Shown here piece after piece: positions 17,357 to 26,254 of a stretch of DNA of 64,000 nucleotides. Made by a program: the position numbers and the translations under genes. Location of the stretch: assembly GCA_964493785.1 (NCBI GenBank), contig CAZBPM010000012.1, positions 68,723 to 132,722 on the forward strand, in the 5' to 3' direction. Numbering within the stretch: the first letter of the stretch is position 1; each line of letters starts with the position of its first letter. The DNA is from Hyphomicrobium_A sp964493785. GTDB lineage: Bacteria; Pseudomonadota; Alphaproteobacteria; Rhizobiales; Hyphomicrobiaceae. The notes under the pieces were generated by a model. It was given only the letters and a program-made list of their open reading frames with translations. It did no database searches and was not told the origin of the DNA.

Positions 17357-19057
17357 TTAGGCCCGCTGCGGTCGAAGGGCGCCACCAACTTCCAACTCGC
17401 CGGCATCTGCGCCGGGATCATCGGGTGCCGGCGGTGCCACGAATACACGTGATGGCGGTTCGGACTTGCGGCGCGGCTGCTGCGTAGCCTTCGTCGAGGC
17501 CTCGGCGGCCTGCGATGACGGTGTGCTGCGCGATGGGGTTGCCGGCGCGGTGGCGATGACGGCGTCTTCGGCCGAAGCCCTGGCAGCGGCGGATCGCTCC
17601 GGCTTGTCTTCGGTTTTCGCGGGTGAGCCCGAGCGTTTTTCCTCCGGCAATTCGGAGGGATCGTTGTCGGGCATCCCGAGGTCGTCGTCCGGCAGATGGT
17701 CGTCGTCGTCCCGCCGCATGCCGAGGGCGACAAGCTCCTCGATTTTGCTGGCAAGCACGTCGCCTTCAGTCTGTTCGACCTCGACCGGCACGCGCCACTG
17801 GAATGCGTCGAGTTCGCCCGATACGGGCGACACTGGCATCCAGCGATCAGCGACGAAGCCGTCGGCGGTCCAAGCCGGGTCACGAGGGGCATTGACGGCA
17901 CGCGCCAGCCATTCGCGGACGCGGCCCTTGTCGGCGTGCTGCTCGCCCTCGATGCGGGCCATGAGCGTGGCAACGCGCTGAGTCATGCGCGCTGGGATCA
18001 GCGGTTCGAGCGCGGCGCGGGCCTCGTCGAACTGGTGCGCCTCGATGGCGGCGTTGGCCACCGCGATCGGGCTTTCGATCGAGTTCGGACTCAAGGCTGC
18101 GAGCTGGCGAACACGGTCGAGGCGATCGCGGGGGCTGTCGCCGATGCGGGCGTAAGCGTACGCCGTTGCGAGGTCCGGCTGGGGGGCGCGGCTCCATGTT
18201 CGCTGCAGGATCTTGGCGGCACGCGGAGTATTGCCGCGCGAAGCCAGCAGGCGTCCGGCGATGGCCGCGGCGGGCACCAGATCGTTGGCGAGGCCATGCG
18301 CCTCGAGGGCGAGGTTGAGGGCGCGCTCGGGGTCGGCTTCCTCGGCGGCCTGGGCTTGCGCGGTGAGCAGCACGGCGCGCTTGCGGTCGGCGACGGCGCG
18401 CTCGATGTGGCCGTTCTTGCGGGCGGGGGCGAGAGTGTCGTGTTCCCCGGTCCAGTTGCCGTCGCGGCACTGAAGGTCGAGCAGCGCGTCGATGGCCCAG
18501 CCGAGCTTCGGGTTGAGCGAGACGGCACGCTCGGCAAAGTGGCGGGCGGCTTCGGTTTCCTTTTCGCGCTGGGCCTCGAGGAAGAGCCCGCGCAGACCGA
18601 GCTGCTCGGTGTCGGGCGATGCCAGCATCGCCTCGAATATGCGGCGCGCGGTGGTGCGGTCGCCGGTGAGCTGGGCGGCCTGGGCGCGAAGAAGGTGCGT
18701 CAGGGGCTCGTTCGGAAGGGACTTGCGCGCCTGAATGGCAGCGCGCATGGCAGCGGCCTTGTCGCCGGCGCCGAGCGCGATCATGCCGCTCGACAGGGCG
18801 TCGAGGCCGATCTTCTGGCGGCGCTTGGTCAGGACGTTGCCCACAGTCGCGGGGCTGTACCAGGCGTGGCGCAGCAGCGACCAGCAGACGAGTGCCAGCG
18901 TGACGAGTGCCACAAGGATGACGATAGCGCGGAAGACGCTCGTTTCGATGTGGTAGCTCTGCCATTCGATGGCGAGCTCGCCGGGGCGATCGGCGAGCCA
19001 GGCAAGCCCTGCAGCGAGAAGGGCGATGCCTACGAGAAATGCGATTAGGCGGAGCAT
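17357..19057 (-). CDS. hemY: HemY-like membrane protein with TPR repeats
   Basis: The 566-residue protein begins with two membrane helices (about residues 2-22 and 42-64) that form the HemY N-terminal domain. Alpha-helical TPR-like repeats (about 90-410) follow, and the C-terminus is disordered, acidic and Pro/Ala-rich from about 450. HemY-type proteins accompany the haem/tetrapyrrole genes in proteobacteria; their biochemical role is unsettled, and this is not the protoporphyrinogen oxidase of Bacillus. It lies 12 bp after the Mic60-like gene, in the order hemC-hemD-Mic60-HemY common in alphaproteobacteria. Confidence 0.85.
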   Translation of the reverse strand: MLRLIAFLVGIALLAAGLAWLADRPGELAIEWQSYHIETSVFRAIVILVALVTLALVCWSLLRHAWYSPATVGNVLTKRRQKIGLDALSSGMIALGAGDKAAAMRAAIQARKSLPNEPLTHLLRAQAAQLTGDRTTARRIFEAMLASPDTEQLGLRGLFLEAQREKETEAARHFAERAVSLNPKLGWAIDALLDLQCRDGNWTGEHDTLAPARKNGHIERAVADRKRAVLLTAQAQAAEEADPERALNLALEAHGLANDLVPAAAIAGRLLASRGNTPRAAKILQRTWSRAPQPDLATAYAYARIGDSPRDRLDRVRQLAALSPNSIESPIAVANAAIEAHQFDEARAALEPLIPARMTQRVATLMARIEGEQHADKGRVREWLARAVNAPRDPAWTADGFVADRWMPVSPVSGELDAFQWRVPVEVEQTEGDVLASKIEELVALGMRRDDDDHLPDDDLGMPDNDPSELPEEKRSGSPAKTEDKPERSAAARASAEDAVIATAPATPSRSTPSSQAAEASTKATQQPRRKSEPPSRVFVAPPAPDDPGADAGELEVGGALRPQRA

Positions 19058-19069
19058 GAGACGCGTTCT

Positions 19070-20851
19070 CTACTGGGCAGAGTTGTCATTGGGTTCGGCG
19101 GGGGCCGCGGCGAGCGAAGCCTTGAGCTGAGTCTCGACGGAGGCGAGTGCACGATCGACGGCTTCTCGTGCCTGGACCTTGTTGAGGAAGTCTTGTGCGG
19201 CGGCGAGTGCGGGCGGCGGCAGCAACTTCGCCTGCTCGATTACGTCGGCAAGGCGATCCTGGTTGAGGGCTTCCTCAATGCGGCCGACAGTGGCCTCGAC
19301 GCTCTTGTCGTCAGCGCTGTGGCTGGTCTTGCGCACGCGCACGACTGACTTTGCGCCGGCAAGCAGCCGGTCGACGATCGAGGCTTCCTGCGGCTGCTGA
19401 TCGGCGTCGATAATGTTGAAAGCGATTGCCCTGAAGTCCTGGCGGAGCTGCGTGGACGTGGCGACGCCTTCGAGTGCGAAACGATCAAGGGGCGCGAGGT
19501 CGACGGCACTGCCAGCGACCTTGCGAGTCTGCGCGAGCTCGGCGGCATAGGGGGCACCACGATCGATGGCGCGCTTCAGGTTGGCGAGCTCGAGCGAAAG
19601 GACGATGCGCTCTGCCGTGGTGCGGCGGTCGCCTTCACTCTTGATGACGCCCTGCACATCCTGCTGAAGGGCGGCGAGCTGGCTGTTGATGGGCGACACC
19701 GCCGACGAAACGTCCTCGGGCTTGGCGACTACGGCGAAGCGGGAATCGACGTCCGTCTTGAGACGCTTGAGGTCTTCCTGGGTGGTCCGCAGGGCGGCCG
19801 TATTACGATCGCTCTCCGTCTTGAGATTGGTTAGGCCGGTGGAAATCTCCGCCGTTTCGGCCTTTAGCGTTGCGACCTCGCGGTCCACACGCTGGGTGCC
19901 GGAGCGTGCGGCCTCGCCGGCCTCGGTTGCCGAGGTGAGGCGGGTATCGACCTCTTGAGCTACGTTCTTGCGCAGGGCATCAAGTTGGGTGGACAGCGTC
20001 GATTCCAGATCCGCGAGCCTGCCGGTGATGGCAGCGAGCTGTGGCAGGCGCCCGCTCTGCGGATCGTTGGTCGCGGCGGTCTGCATCATAGAGAGCTGGT
20101 CCTCGAGCTTAGCGAGGCGCTCCGTGGTCTGGGCGTCAGCGCCGCCCTCGGTGCCGAGCTTTTCATTGAGCTCGTTGAGGTTCTTGTCGAAGTCCGCCTG
20201 CTTCTTGGTGACGCCGTCGATGTTGGCGTCGAGCTGATCGATCTGTGCCAGCTTGGCTTCGGCGGCGGCGATACGCGTTGCGACGTCAGACGCAGCGGGG
20301 CGCTGCGCACTGGCTTCAAGCGCGCCCAGGCGCTTTTCGAGTGCGGTCGTCTTGTCGGACTGGTCCGCGGTCTGGAAGCCGAACTGCCCGGCGAGCATGT
20401 CGGAAGCGAACAGTGCGATGATGCCGCCAACGAGGCCGGCGGCAACGTGGGTGAAGAAGCCGCCGTACCCGCGTGGAGCAGGTCGCGCGGGGGCGCTGGG
20501 CGGAGGGGTGCCGGCGGCGGTTTTGCTGGTGGTCTTGTCGGCGGTCGTCGTTTTCGCTGCAGCGCCGGCCGGAGGGACAGCGGTGCTCGAGGCAGCGGCA
20601 GACGATGACGCCGCAGAAGAAGACGCGGGCGACGACGACGCGGAGGACGACGATGCAGGGGGAGCGCCGGCAGCTTTGGCTGCGTCGGCAACATCCGGCT
20701 TGCTGTTTTCGATTTGGCTGTCGGCCTTCGCTTTTTCAGCCGGGGTCAGGTCCGTCGCCTTGAGGTCGAGGGTTGCATGGGGGCGTCCCCCCGCCTGAGC
20801 GGAGGTGGAACCCGCCGGCTTCTTATCGGGCTCGTTCTTATTCGCCGTCAT
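19070..20851 (-). CDS. Mitofilin/Mic60-like inner-membrane protein
   Basis: The 593-residue product has a low-complexity Ser/Ala/Pro-rich N-terminus. One membrane helix follows (about residues 150-172, AAGLVGGIIALFASDML), then a long coiled coil (about 180-400) and a conserved C-terminal helical domain with LADVIEQAKLLPPPALAAAQDFL. This is the architecture of alphaproteobacterial Mic60, the bacterial ancestor of the mitochondrial cristae protein, which is known to shape intracytoplasmic membranes. Its place between hemD and hemY is the characteristic arrangement. GAGGAAA precedes the ATG at 20851. Confidence 0.88.
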   Translation of the reverse strand: MTANKNEPDKKPAGSTSAQAGGRPHATLDLKATDLTPAEKAKADSQIENSKPDVADAAKAAGAPPASSSSASSSPASSSAASSSAAASSTAVPPAGAAAKTTTADKTTSKTAAGTPPPSAPARPAPRGYGGFFTHVAAGLVGGIIALFASDMLAGQFGFQTADQSDKTTALEKRLGALEASAQRPAASDVATRIAAAEAKLAQIDQLDANIDGVTKKQADFDKNLNELNEKLGTEGGADAQTTERLAKLEDQLSMMQTAATNDPQSGRLPQLAAITGRLADLESTLSTQLDALRKNVAQEVDTRLTSATEAGEAARSGTQRVDREVATLKAETAEISTGLTNLKTESDRNTAALRTTQEDLKRLKTDVDSRFAVVAKPEDVSSAVSPINSQLAALQQDVQGVIKSEGDRRTTAERIVLSLELANLKRAIDRGAPYAAELAQTRKVAGSAVDLAPLDRFALEGVATSTQLRQDFRAIAFNIIDADQQPQEASIVDRLLAGAKSVVRVRKTSHSADDKSVEATVGRIEEALNQDRLADVIEQAKLLPPPALAAAQDFLNKVQAREAVDRALASVETQLKASLAAAPAEPNDNSAQ

Positions 20852-20931
20852 GTGTGAATTTCCTCGCTGCGGACACGTCCGCCTCTGCCTTCGAGGGCAA
20901 GAAGCTCTAGCATGCGGGCCGGGAAGCTAAA

Positions 20932-21669
20932 CTACACTCCTGACCATAGCGTTGCTACTCGGGTAACGGCGGACAGCATTCCTTCAAGATTGGGGCTTTT
21001 AGCTATTTCAACTCGCGTGGGGCTTAACGGTTCGGTGGCGGCCGCCACTGCGGGGGAAAGGCATAGGAATGCCAATCGTCTGGCTTCCTCTCGAAGTCCG
21101 GCCTCGGTCGCCAATTGGGCAAAGATTCCCGCCGTTCGCGGCGACATCAAGATCACGGCGTCGATCTTCCCGGCCAAAAGCAGGTCGCGCGTTTCGGGTG
21201 CCAGGGCATCGGCCGACGCGCCGCGGTAGGCGACGAGCTCCCGCAGGGGTATGTCGCGCTCCTGTAGGGCCGTTTTCAGGTCAAAAGCTACCGATTCGCC
21301 GCGAATATGGGTCATCGGTGCGGATCGGTCGCGACACTTTTCCACGATCAGGGGCACCAGCTCGGCACCCGTGCCGGGGCCTGTAATCACCTCGGTGAAG
21401 CCAAGGTCCGCTGCGAGCTGCGCTGTGCCTGTGCCGACTGCAATCAGAGGGAGCCGGCGCGCGGTGTCGATGGCAGGGCTCGCCGCAATGGCCCGCAGGC
21501 CGTTTCGGCTGGTTGCGATCAGTCCGCCAGAGCCCTCGAGGGCATCGGTGGCAATCGGCAGGTACTCGATGCGCAAAAGGGGATCGGCCGTGACAGTGTG
21601 GCCCAGGGCTTCAAGCTGCGCCCGGAAGGCAGCAGTCTCGGATTCAGGCCTCGTGACGAGCAGATGCAT
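20932..21669 (-). CDS. hemD: Uroporphyrinogen-III synthase
   Basis: The 245-residue protein starts MHLLVTRPESETAAF, the typical HemD opening. GGLIATSRNGLRA, IAVGTGTAQLAADLGF and LMSPRTAGIFAQL are the other usual segments of the two-domain fold. It cyclises hydroxymethylbilane to uroporphyrinogen III in tetrapyrrole synthesis. Its ATG overlaps the hemC stop (ATGA), so the two consecutive pathway enzymes are translationally coupled. Confidence 0.92.
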   Translation of the reverse strand: MHLLVTRPESETAAFRAQLEALGHTVTADPLLRIEYLPIATDALEGSGGLIATSRNGLRAIAASPAIDTARRLPLIAVGTGTAQLAADLGFTEVITGPGTGAELVPLIVEKCRDRSAPMTHIRGESVAFDLKTALQERDIPLRELVAYRGASADALAPETRDLLLAGKIDAVILMSPRTAGIFAQLATEAGLREEARRLAFLCLSPAVAAATEPLSPTRVEIAKSPNLEGMLSAVTRVATLWSGV

Positions 21670-22610
21670 CAGTTCGTCGCGAAGAAATCGGGACCGGCTG
21701 ATTTCAGGATGTCGGTTGCGGCCCGTTGGCCAAGGGTCGTCGCAGATGCCGGGTCTGCCGAGCCGGAGACCTCGATGGTCCGGACGTCGTCGCCGTCGGT
21801 CGACAGTATTTCGCAGCGCAGGCGCAGGCCGGCGCCGTTCAACTCGGCGAAACCGGCAATCGGGGTGCGGCAGGAGCCTTCGAGCTGGCTGAGGTAGGCG
21901 CGCTCGGCTGCGACGCAGACGGCGGTGTCTGCATGGTTCAGCGGGGCGATGATACTGGCCGTCGCGTCGTCGTCGTCGCGGATCTCGATGCCCACGGCGC
22001 CCTGAGCCACCGCTGGAAGCATCACGTCCAAAGGCATTACGGCGGTGACGTGCTGAGACAAGCCGAGGCGGTTCAGTCCCGCGCAGGCGAGGAAGGTGGC
22101 GTCTGCAACACCATCTGCAAGCTTGCGCAGGCGCGTTTCCACGTTGCCGCGGAACTCCACGACGGCGAGGTCGGGGCGGGCTTTCAGAACTTGCGCGCGG
22201 CGGCGCGGAGAAGACGTGCCAACGACGGAGCCAGCGGGCATGTCGGCGAGGGACGCATACTTCAGGCTGACGAAGGCGTCCCGGGGATCCTCGCGCTCAA
22301 GGATGGTGGCGATGACGAGGCCGGGCGGCAGCAGTGCCGGCACGTCCTTCATGGAGTGAACGGCGAGATCGATCGTACCGGCGTAAAGCGCCTCTTCAAG
22401 CTCCTTGGTGAACAGCCCTTTACCGCCGGCCTCGATGAGGGGGCGATCGGTGATCTTGTCGCCGGTCGTCTTGATGATGACGAGTTCGCACTGGTCGGCG
22501 GCGAACGAGTGGGCGGCGGCGATCCGTGCAGCAACCTGCCGGGCCTGGGCCAGCGCGAGGGGCGAGCCACGCGTACCGATACGGACTTTGGCGGGCGCTC
22601 CAGCTTGCAA
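21669..22610 (-). CDS. hemC: Porphobilinogen deaminase (hydroxymethylbilane synthase)
   Basis: The 313-residue protein shows KVRIGTRGSPLALAQARQVA at the N-terminus. HSMKDVPALLPPGL, GTSSPRRRAQVL and the cofactor loop LEGSCRTPIAG follow, with the Cys that binds dipyrromethane. It polymerises four porphobilinogens into hydroxymethylbilane. It is the first gene of the leftward hem operon and is divergent from tsaD, with about 120 bp between the starts for both promoters. Confidence 0.95.
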   Translation of the reverse strand: MQAGAPAKVRIGTRGSPLALAQARQVAARIAAAHSFAADQCELVIIKTTGDKITDRPLIEAGGKGLFTKELEEALYAGTIDLAVHSMKDVPALLPPGLVIATILEREDPRDAFVSLKYASLADMPAGSVVGTSSPRRRAQVLKARPDLAVVEFRGNVETRLRKLADGVADATFLACAGLNRLGLSQHVTAVMPLDVMLPAVAQGAVGIEIRDDDDATASIIAPLNHADTAVCVAAERAYLSQLEGSCRTPIAGFAELNGAGLRLRCEILSTDGDDVRTIEVSGSADPASATTLGQRAATDILKSAGPDFFATN

Positions 22611-22729
22611 GCTCGTCTCCCCGGGTGCTAGGCGATCATACTAGTCGGTCGGCCCGGCATGGGCCATGGCGGCGCCATCTATGCCCGTGCCGGCGCACGA
22701 ACGCAAACGCGGTGTCGTCCCTGCTCGAG

Positions 22730-23833
22730 ATGTCGGAACCATTGTCCAAAAGCGATCGCCCCAGCCTCGTGCTAGGGGTCGAGACGAGCTGTGACGAGAC
22801 AGCGGCTGCGGTGGTTTTGCGCGATAAGGAAGGGCATGGTCGCGTTCTTTCCAGCCTGGTGCGGACACAATGGGAGAAGCACCGGCCATTCGGCGGGGTA
22901 GTGCCGGAGATAGCGGCGCGCGCGCACGTTGAATGTCTCGATCTGCTGGTGCGGGATGCACTTCGTGAGGCGGACGTCCGGCTCGGAGACCTGTCGGGCG
23001 TGGCGGCGACGACGGGGCCCGGGTTGATCGGCGGGCTCATCGTCGGGGCCATCACCGGAAAAGCGCTGGCGCTGGCGGCAGGTTTGCCGTTCGTCGGGGT
23101 TCATCATCTTGAAGCCCACGCTCTAACCGTGGGGCTGACCGAAGGCGTCGCGCCGCCGTATCTGCTGCTGCTGGTTTCGGGTGGCCATACACAGCTCCTG
23201 ATCGTGCGCGGTGTCGGGGCCTATGAGCGTCTTGGCACGACGATCGACGATGCGCTGGGGGAGGCTTTCGACAAGACGGCGAAGCTGCTCGGGCTCGGCT
23301 TTCCCGGTGGTCCGGCGGTGGAAAGGGCAGCAAGTGAAGGTCGTGCGGATCGCTTCACGCTGCCGCGGCCGATGGTCGGGCGGGAAGAGCTGCATTTTTC
23401 ATTTGCAGGATTGAAGACGGCGGTGCGGCGCACGGCGGAGAAGCTGGCGCCGCTGACCGGCCAGGATGTCGCCGATATTGCCGCGGCGTTCGAGGCGGCG
23501 GTTGCGGCTTCTGTGGCGGATCGCTGCGCGCGTGCGATGGACGTAGCGAAGGAGCGACTGGGAATTGGTTTGCCGTTACGTTTCGTCGTTGCGGGCGGTG
23601 TCGCGGCCAATGCGAAACTGCGGGGCGACCTGCAGGCGCTTTGCGCGGCGCGGGGATTCTCGTTCCATGCGCCTCCGCTCGACCTGTGCGGGGACAACGC
23701 TGCCATGATCGCGTGGGCAGGGGCCGAGAGGCTGGCGCGCGGCCTCATCGATCCGCTCAATGCACCCGTGCGTCCACGGTGGCCGCTCGATGGCAGTGCC
23801 GCGCCGGCCATCGGTGCAGGCGTGAAGGCATGA
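22730..23833 (+). CDS. tsaD: tRNA N6-adenosine threonylcarbamoyltransferase TsaD
   Basis: The 367-residue protein begins MSEPLSK at 22730, then has LVLGVETSCDETAAAVV. GVVPEIAARAHVE and the metal-binding GVHHLEAHALTVGL (HxxxH) follow, along with LLVSGGHTQL. Later come the ATPase-fold segments FPGGPAVERAA and VAGGVAANAKLR. TsaD transfers the threonylcarbamoyl group to A37 of ANN-decoding tRNAs together with TsaB and TsaE. The open frame runs upstream to 22526 but overlaps hemC there, so the internal ATG is preferred. It leads a rightward cluster with gpsA. Confidence 0.95.
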   Translation: MSEPLSKSDRPSLVLGVETSCDETAAAVVLRDKEGHGRVLSSLVRTQWEKHRPFGGVVPEIAARAHVECLDLLVRDALREADVRLGDLSGVAATTGPGLIGGLIVGAITGKALALAAGLPFVGVHHLEAHALTVGLTEGVAPPYLLLLVSGGHTQLLIVRGVGAYERLGTTIDDALGEAFDKTAKLLGLGFPGGPAVERAASEGRADRFTLPRPMVGREELHFSFAGLKTAVRRTAEKLAPLTGQDVADIAAAFEAAVAASVADRCARAMDVAKERLGIGLPLRFVVAGGVAANAKLRGDLQALCAARGFSFHAPPLDLCGDNAAMIAWAGAERLARGLIDPLNAPVRPRWPLDGSAAPAIGAGVKA

Positions 23834-23884
23834 GGCGCGCGCCGTGCTAGAGATTCGCAAAAGGGCGGCTTGCGGAGAGCCAGG

Positions 23885-24880
23885 GTGAAAATCGACAGCA
23901 TCGGGATCGTCGGCGGCGGCGCGTGGGGTACAGCCCTGGCGCAGGCGATGAGTCGTGCCGGGCGATCGGTCGTGGTTTGGGCGCGCGAGCCGGAGGTCGT
24001 TGCTGCGATCAACGAGCGGCACGTCAACGAGACGTTCCTTCCCGGTGTCGCGCTGGATGCCGGTATTAGGGCGACGGACCGGCTCGGCGATATCGCGGCG
24101 TGCGATGCGGTGCTGCTCGTGGCGCCGGCTCAGCATGTACGCGCTGTGGCGAAAGAGTTGAGGCCGTCGCTGCGCTCGGGGCAGCCGATCGTGATGTGTG
24201 CCAAAGGCATCGAGCAGTCGAGCGGCGAGATGATGGGCGATGTGCTCAGCGCGGAGCTGCCGGACGTGTCGCAGGCTGTGCTGTCAGGGCCAAGCTTTGC
24301 TGCCGATGTCGCCCGCGGGCTGCCGGCTGCACTCACAGTCGCCTGTGCGGACGAGGATGTGGGCCGGGTGCTCGCAGAGCGTCTCGGCGGACCGGGCTTT
24401 CGTCTTTACTGGACGAGCGATGTCGTCGGCGTGGAGCTGGGCGGCGCGCTGAAAAACGTGCTCGCGATCGCGGCCGGTATCGTCGATGGCAAGGGGCTTG
24501 GTGCCAGTGCACACGCGGCGCTGGTCACGCGCGGCTTCGCTGAAATGCGCCGGCTTGGAGCCGCGCTCGGTGCGCGACCGGAGACGCTGATCGGGCTGTC
24601 GGGGCTCGGCGATCTCATCCTCACGTGCGGTAGCCCGCAGTCGCGCAACATGTCGCTGGGGCGGGCGCTGGGGCGCGGCCAGACGCTGAGCCAGGCGCTG
24701 GCGGGGAAGGTTTCAGTGTCGGAGGGTGTCTATACGGCGACGGCGGTGCGCCGCGTGGCCGAAGGGAAGGGCGTCGAAATGCCGATCTGCGCCGCAGTTT
24801 GCGACGTCGTCGAGGGACGCGTTACGGTCGATGACGCCATCGAGCAGCTCATGCATCGGCCATTGAAGGCAGAAGATTGA
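23885..24880 (+). CDS. gpsA: Glycerol-3-phosphate dehydrogenase [NAD(P)+]
   Basis: The 331-residue protein is best started at the GTG at 23885, preceded by a CGGAGAGCCAGG element; a TTG at 23870 is the alternative. GIVGGGAWGTALAQAM is the NAD(P) motif. VMCAKGIEQ, SGPSFAADVARGLP, GALKNVLAIAAGI (active-site Lys) and GLSGLGDLILTC follow. It makes sn-glycerol-3-phosphate from dihydroxyacetone phosphate for phospholipid synthesis. It lies 51 bp after tsaD, a common alphaproteobacterial pairing. Confidence 0.95.
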   Translation: MKIDSIGIVGGGAWGTALAQAMSRAGRSVVVWAREPEVVAAINERHVNETFLPGVALDAGIRATDRLGDIAACDAVLLVAPAQHVRAVAKELRPSLRSGQPIVMCAKGIEQSSGEMMGDVLSAELPDVSQAVLSGPSFAADVARGLPAALTVACADEDVGRVLAERLGGPGFRLYWTSDVVGVELGGALKNVLAIAAGIVDGKGLGASAHAALVTRGFAEMRRLGAALGARPETLIGLSGLGDLILTCGSPQSRNMSLGRALGRGQTLSQALAGKVSVSEGVYTATAVRRVAEGKGVEMPICAAVCDVVEGRVTVDDAIEQLMHRPLKAED

Positions 24881-24891
24881 GGGGAAGCGAT

Positions 24892-25362
24892 ATGCCGGCC
24901 TACTGGCTGCTGAAGTCGGAACCTGACGCATTCTCGTGGGACAATCTCGTCGCCAAGGGCAAGAAGGGCGAGCCGTGGTCCGGCGTGCGGAATTTCACCG
25001 CGCGGAACAACATGACGGCGATGAAAGTCGGCGATCTTTGCTTCTTCTACCATTCCAACATCGGCAAGGAAGTCGTCGGGATCTGCGAGGTGATCGAGCT
25101 TGCGCATCAAGATCCGACTGACGATACGGGCAAGTGGACCTGCGTCGACGTGCAGGCGGTCGAGCCGATGCCGAAGCCGGTGACGCTCGCAGAAGTGAAA
25201 GAGAACCCGAAGCTATCGAAGATGGCGCTGGTGACGTCGTTCCGGCTGTCCGTGCAACCGGTGACGGAGGCGGAGTGGGCGGAGGTCTGCCGCATGGGCG
25301 GGCTGAAGGCCCGGTCCAAGCCGCCGACTAAGAAGCCGCCGGCGAAGAAGCCCAGAAAATGA
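24892..25362 (+). CDS. EVE domain protein
   Basis: The 156-residue protein starts MPAYWLLKSEPDAFSWDNL with GGGGAAG upstream. It contains WSGVRNFTARNNM and VGDLCFFYHSNIGKEVVGI, the hallmarks of the EVE fold (THYN1-like, PUA-related), followed by a basic Lys/Pro C-terminal tail. EVE domains bind modified bases in DNA or RNA; this stand-alone form is widespread as a housekeeping gene in proteobacteria. It sits 11 bp after gpsA and overlaps the next methyltransferase gene by an ATGA. Confidence 0.9.
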   Translation: MPAYWLLKSEPDAFSWDNLVAKGKKGEPWSGVRNFTARNNMTAMKVGDLCFFYHSNIGKEVVGICEVIELAHQDPTDDTGKWTCVDVQAVEPMPKPVTLAEVKENPKLSKMALVTSFRLSVQPVTEAEWAEVCRMGGLKARSKPPTKKPPAKKPRK

Positions 25363-26015
25363 GTGCGGGCCGGCAACGCGCAGAAACATTCATCGTCGCG
25401 AATACGCGCGTGCTTACGCCGCCACTCGTCCCGGAGATAAAGCTCTACCTCGCTGAGGAGTCGCTGCCGATCTGGCAGAAGACGGAGGAAGAACTCGGCG
25501 AGTTGAACGTGCCGCCGCCCTACTGGGCGTTCGCGTGGGCCGGCGGGCAGGCGTTGGCGCGCTATATTCTAGACAATCCCGCACTGCTCTCGGGCAAGAG
25601 TGTGCTCGACCTCGGCTCGGGGTCAGGGTTGACGGCGATTGCAGCGATGAAGGTCGGCGCCACCAGTACGCTTGCGTCCGATCTCGACGAGTTCGCGCTG
25701 GCTGCCGTGCACCTCAATGCCGGGCTCAATGGCGTTGAGGTTGCGACGACGGCGGAGAACCTACTGGAGAAGCCGCCCGCACGGTTTGATGTCGTCCTCG
25801 TCGGCGATCTTTTCTATGAGCGTTCTCTGGCGGATCTCGTGTTGAAGTTCATCGACGTGGCCGCGACTGCCGGAGCGCTGGTGCTTATCGGAGATCCGCA
25901 ACGGAACTATTTCCCAAAGGGACGCTTTGCCTCGGCGGGTGAATATCAGGTTCCGGTGACGCGCGAGCTGGAGGATGCGGAGATCAAGCGAACGTCGGTA
26001 TGGCGGCTCGGCTGA
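25359..26015 (+). CDS. SAM-dependent methyltransferase, ETF-beta lysine methyltransferase-like
   Basis: The 218-residue protein has the SAM-binding VLDLGSGSGLTAIAAMKVGA. PPPYWAFAWAGGQALARYI precedes it, and VLVGDLFYERSLADLV and GDPQRNYFPKGRF come after. This matches the ETFBKMT/METTL20 group, whose characterised Agrobacterium member methylates ETF-beta. The substrate could also be a ribosomal protein. Translation is coupled to the EVE gene through the ATGA overlap. The family is clear; the substrate is inferred. Confidence 0.82.
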   Translation: MSAGRQRAETFIVANTRVLTPPLVPEIKLYLAEESLPIWQKTEEELGELNVPPPYWAFAWAGGQALARYILDNPALLSGKSVLDLGSGSGLTAIAAMKVGATSTLASDLDEFALAAVHLNAGLNGVEVATTAENLLEKPPARFDVVLVGDLFYERSLADLVLKFIDVAATAGALVLIGDPQRNYFPKGRFASAGEYQVPVTRELEDAEIKRTSVWRLG

Positions 26016-26254
26016 CCTGCACCGAGGATGGTGCTCCTCCAAAGGGGCGGCTATCCACCCGCTACTAATTTCGTATTGCGCGGTTGCGGACTTTGACCGA
26101 AGTCATTGGTCTGGGATCATCGCCATGCATGGTGCTTGGAGCGGTTAGGCGCCTCTGCTGTGCGTGGATCTGTCTCCGCCCAAGTGCCAAATTGCCCTGA
26201 TGAGCCGGCGCGATCATAATGGCGCCAACGATTAAAAACTTTGGGAGAACGCCC

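Noticed and set aside
17696..19048. Plus-strand frame of 450 codons opposite HemY
   Set aside because: Antisense shadow created by high GC codon bias; HemY's membrane and TPR pattern is on the minus strand.
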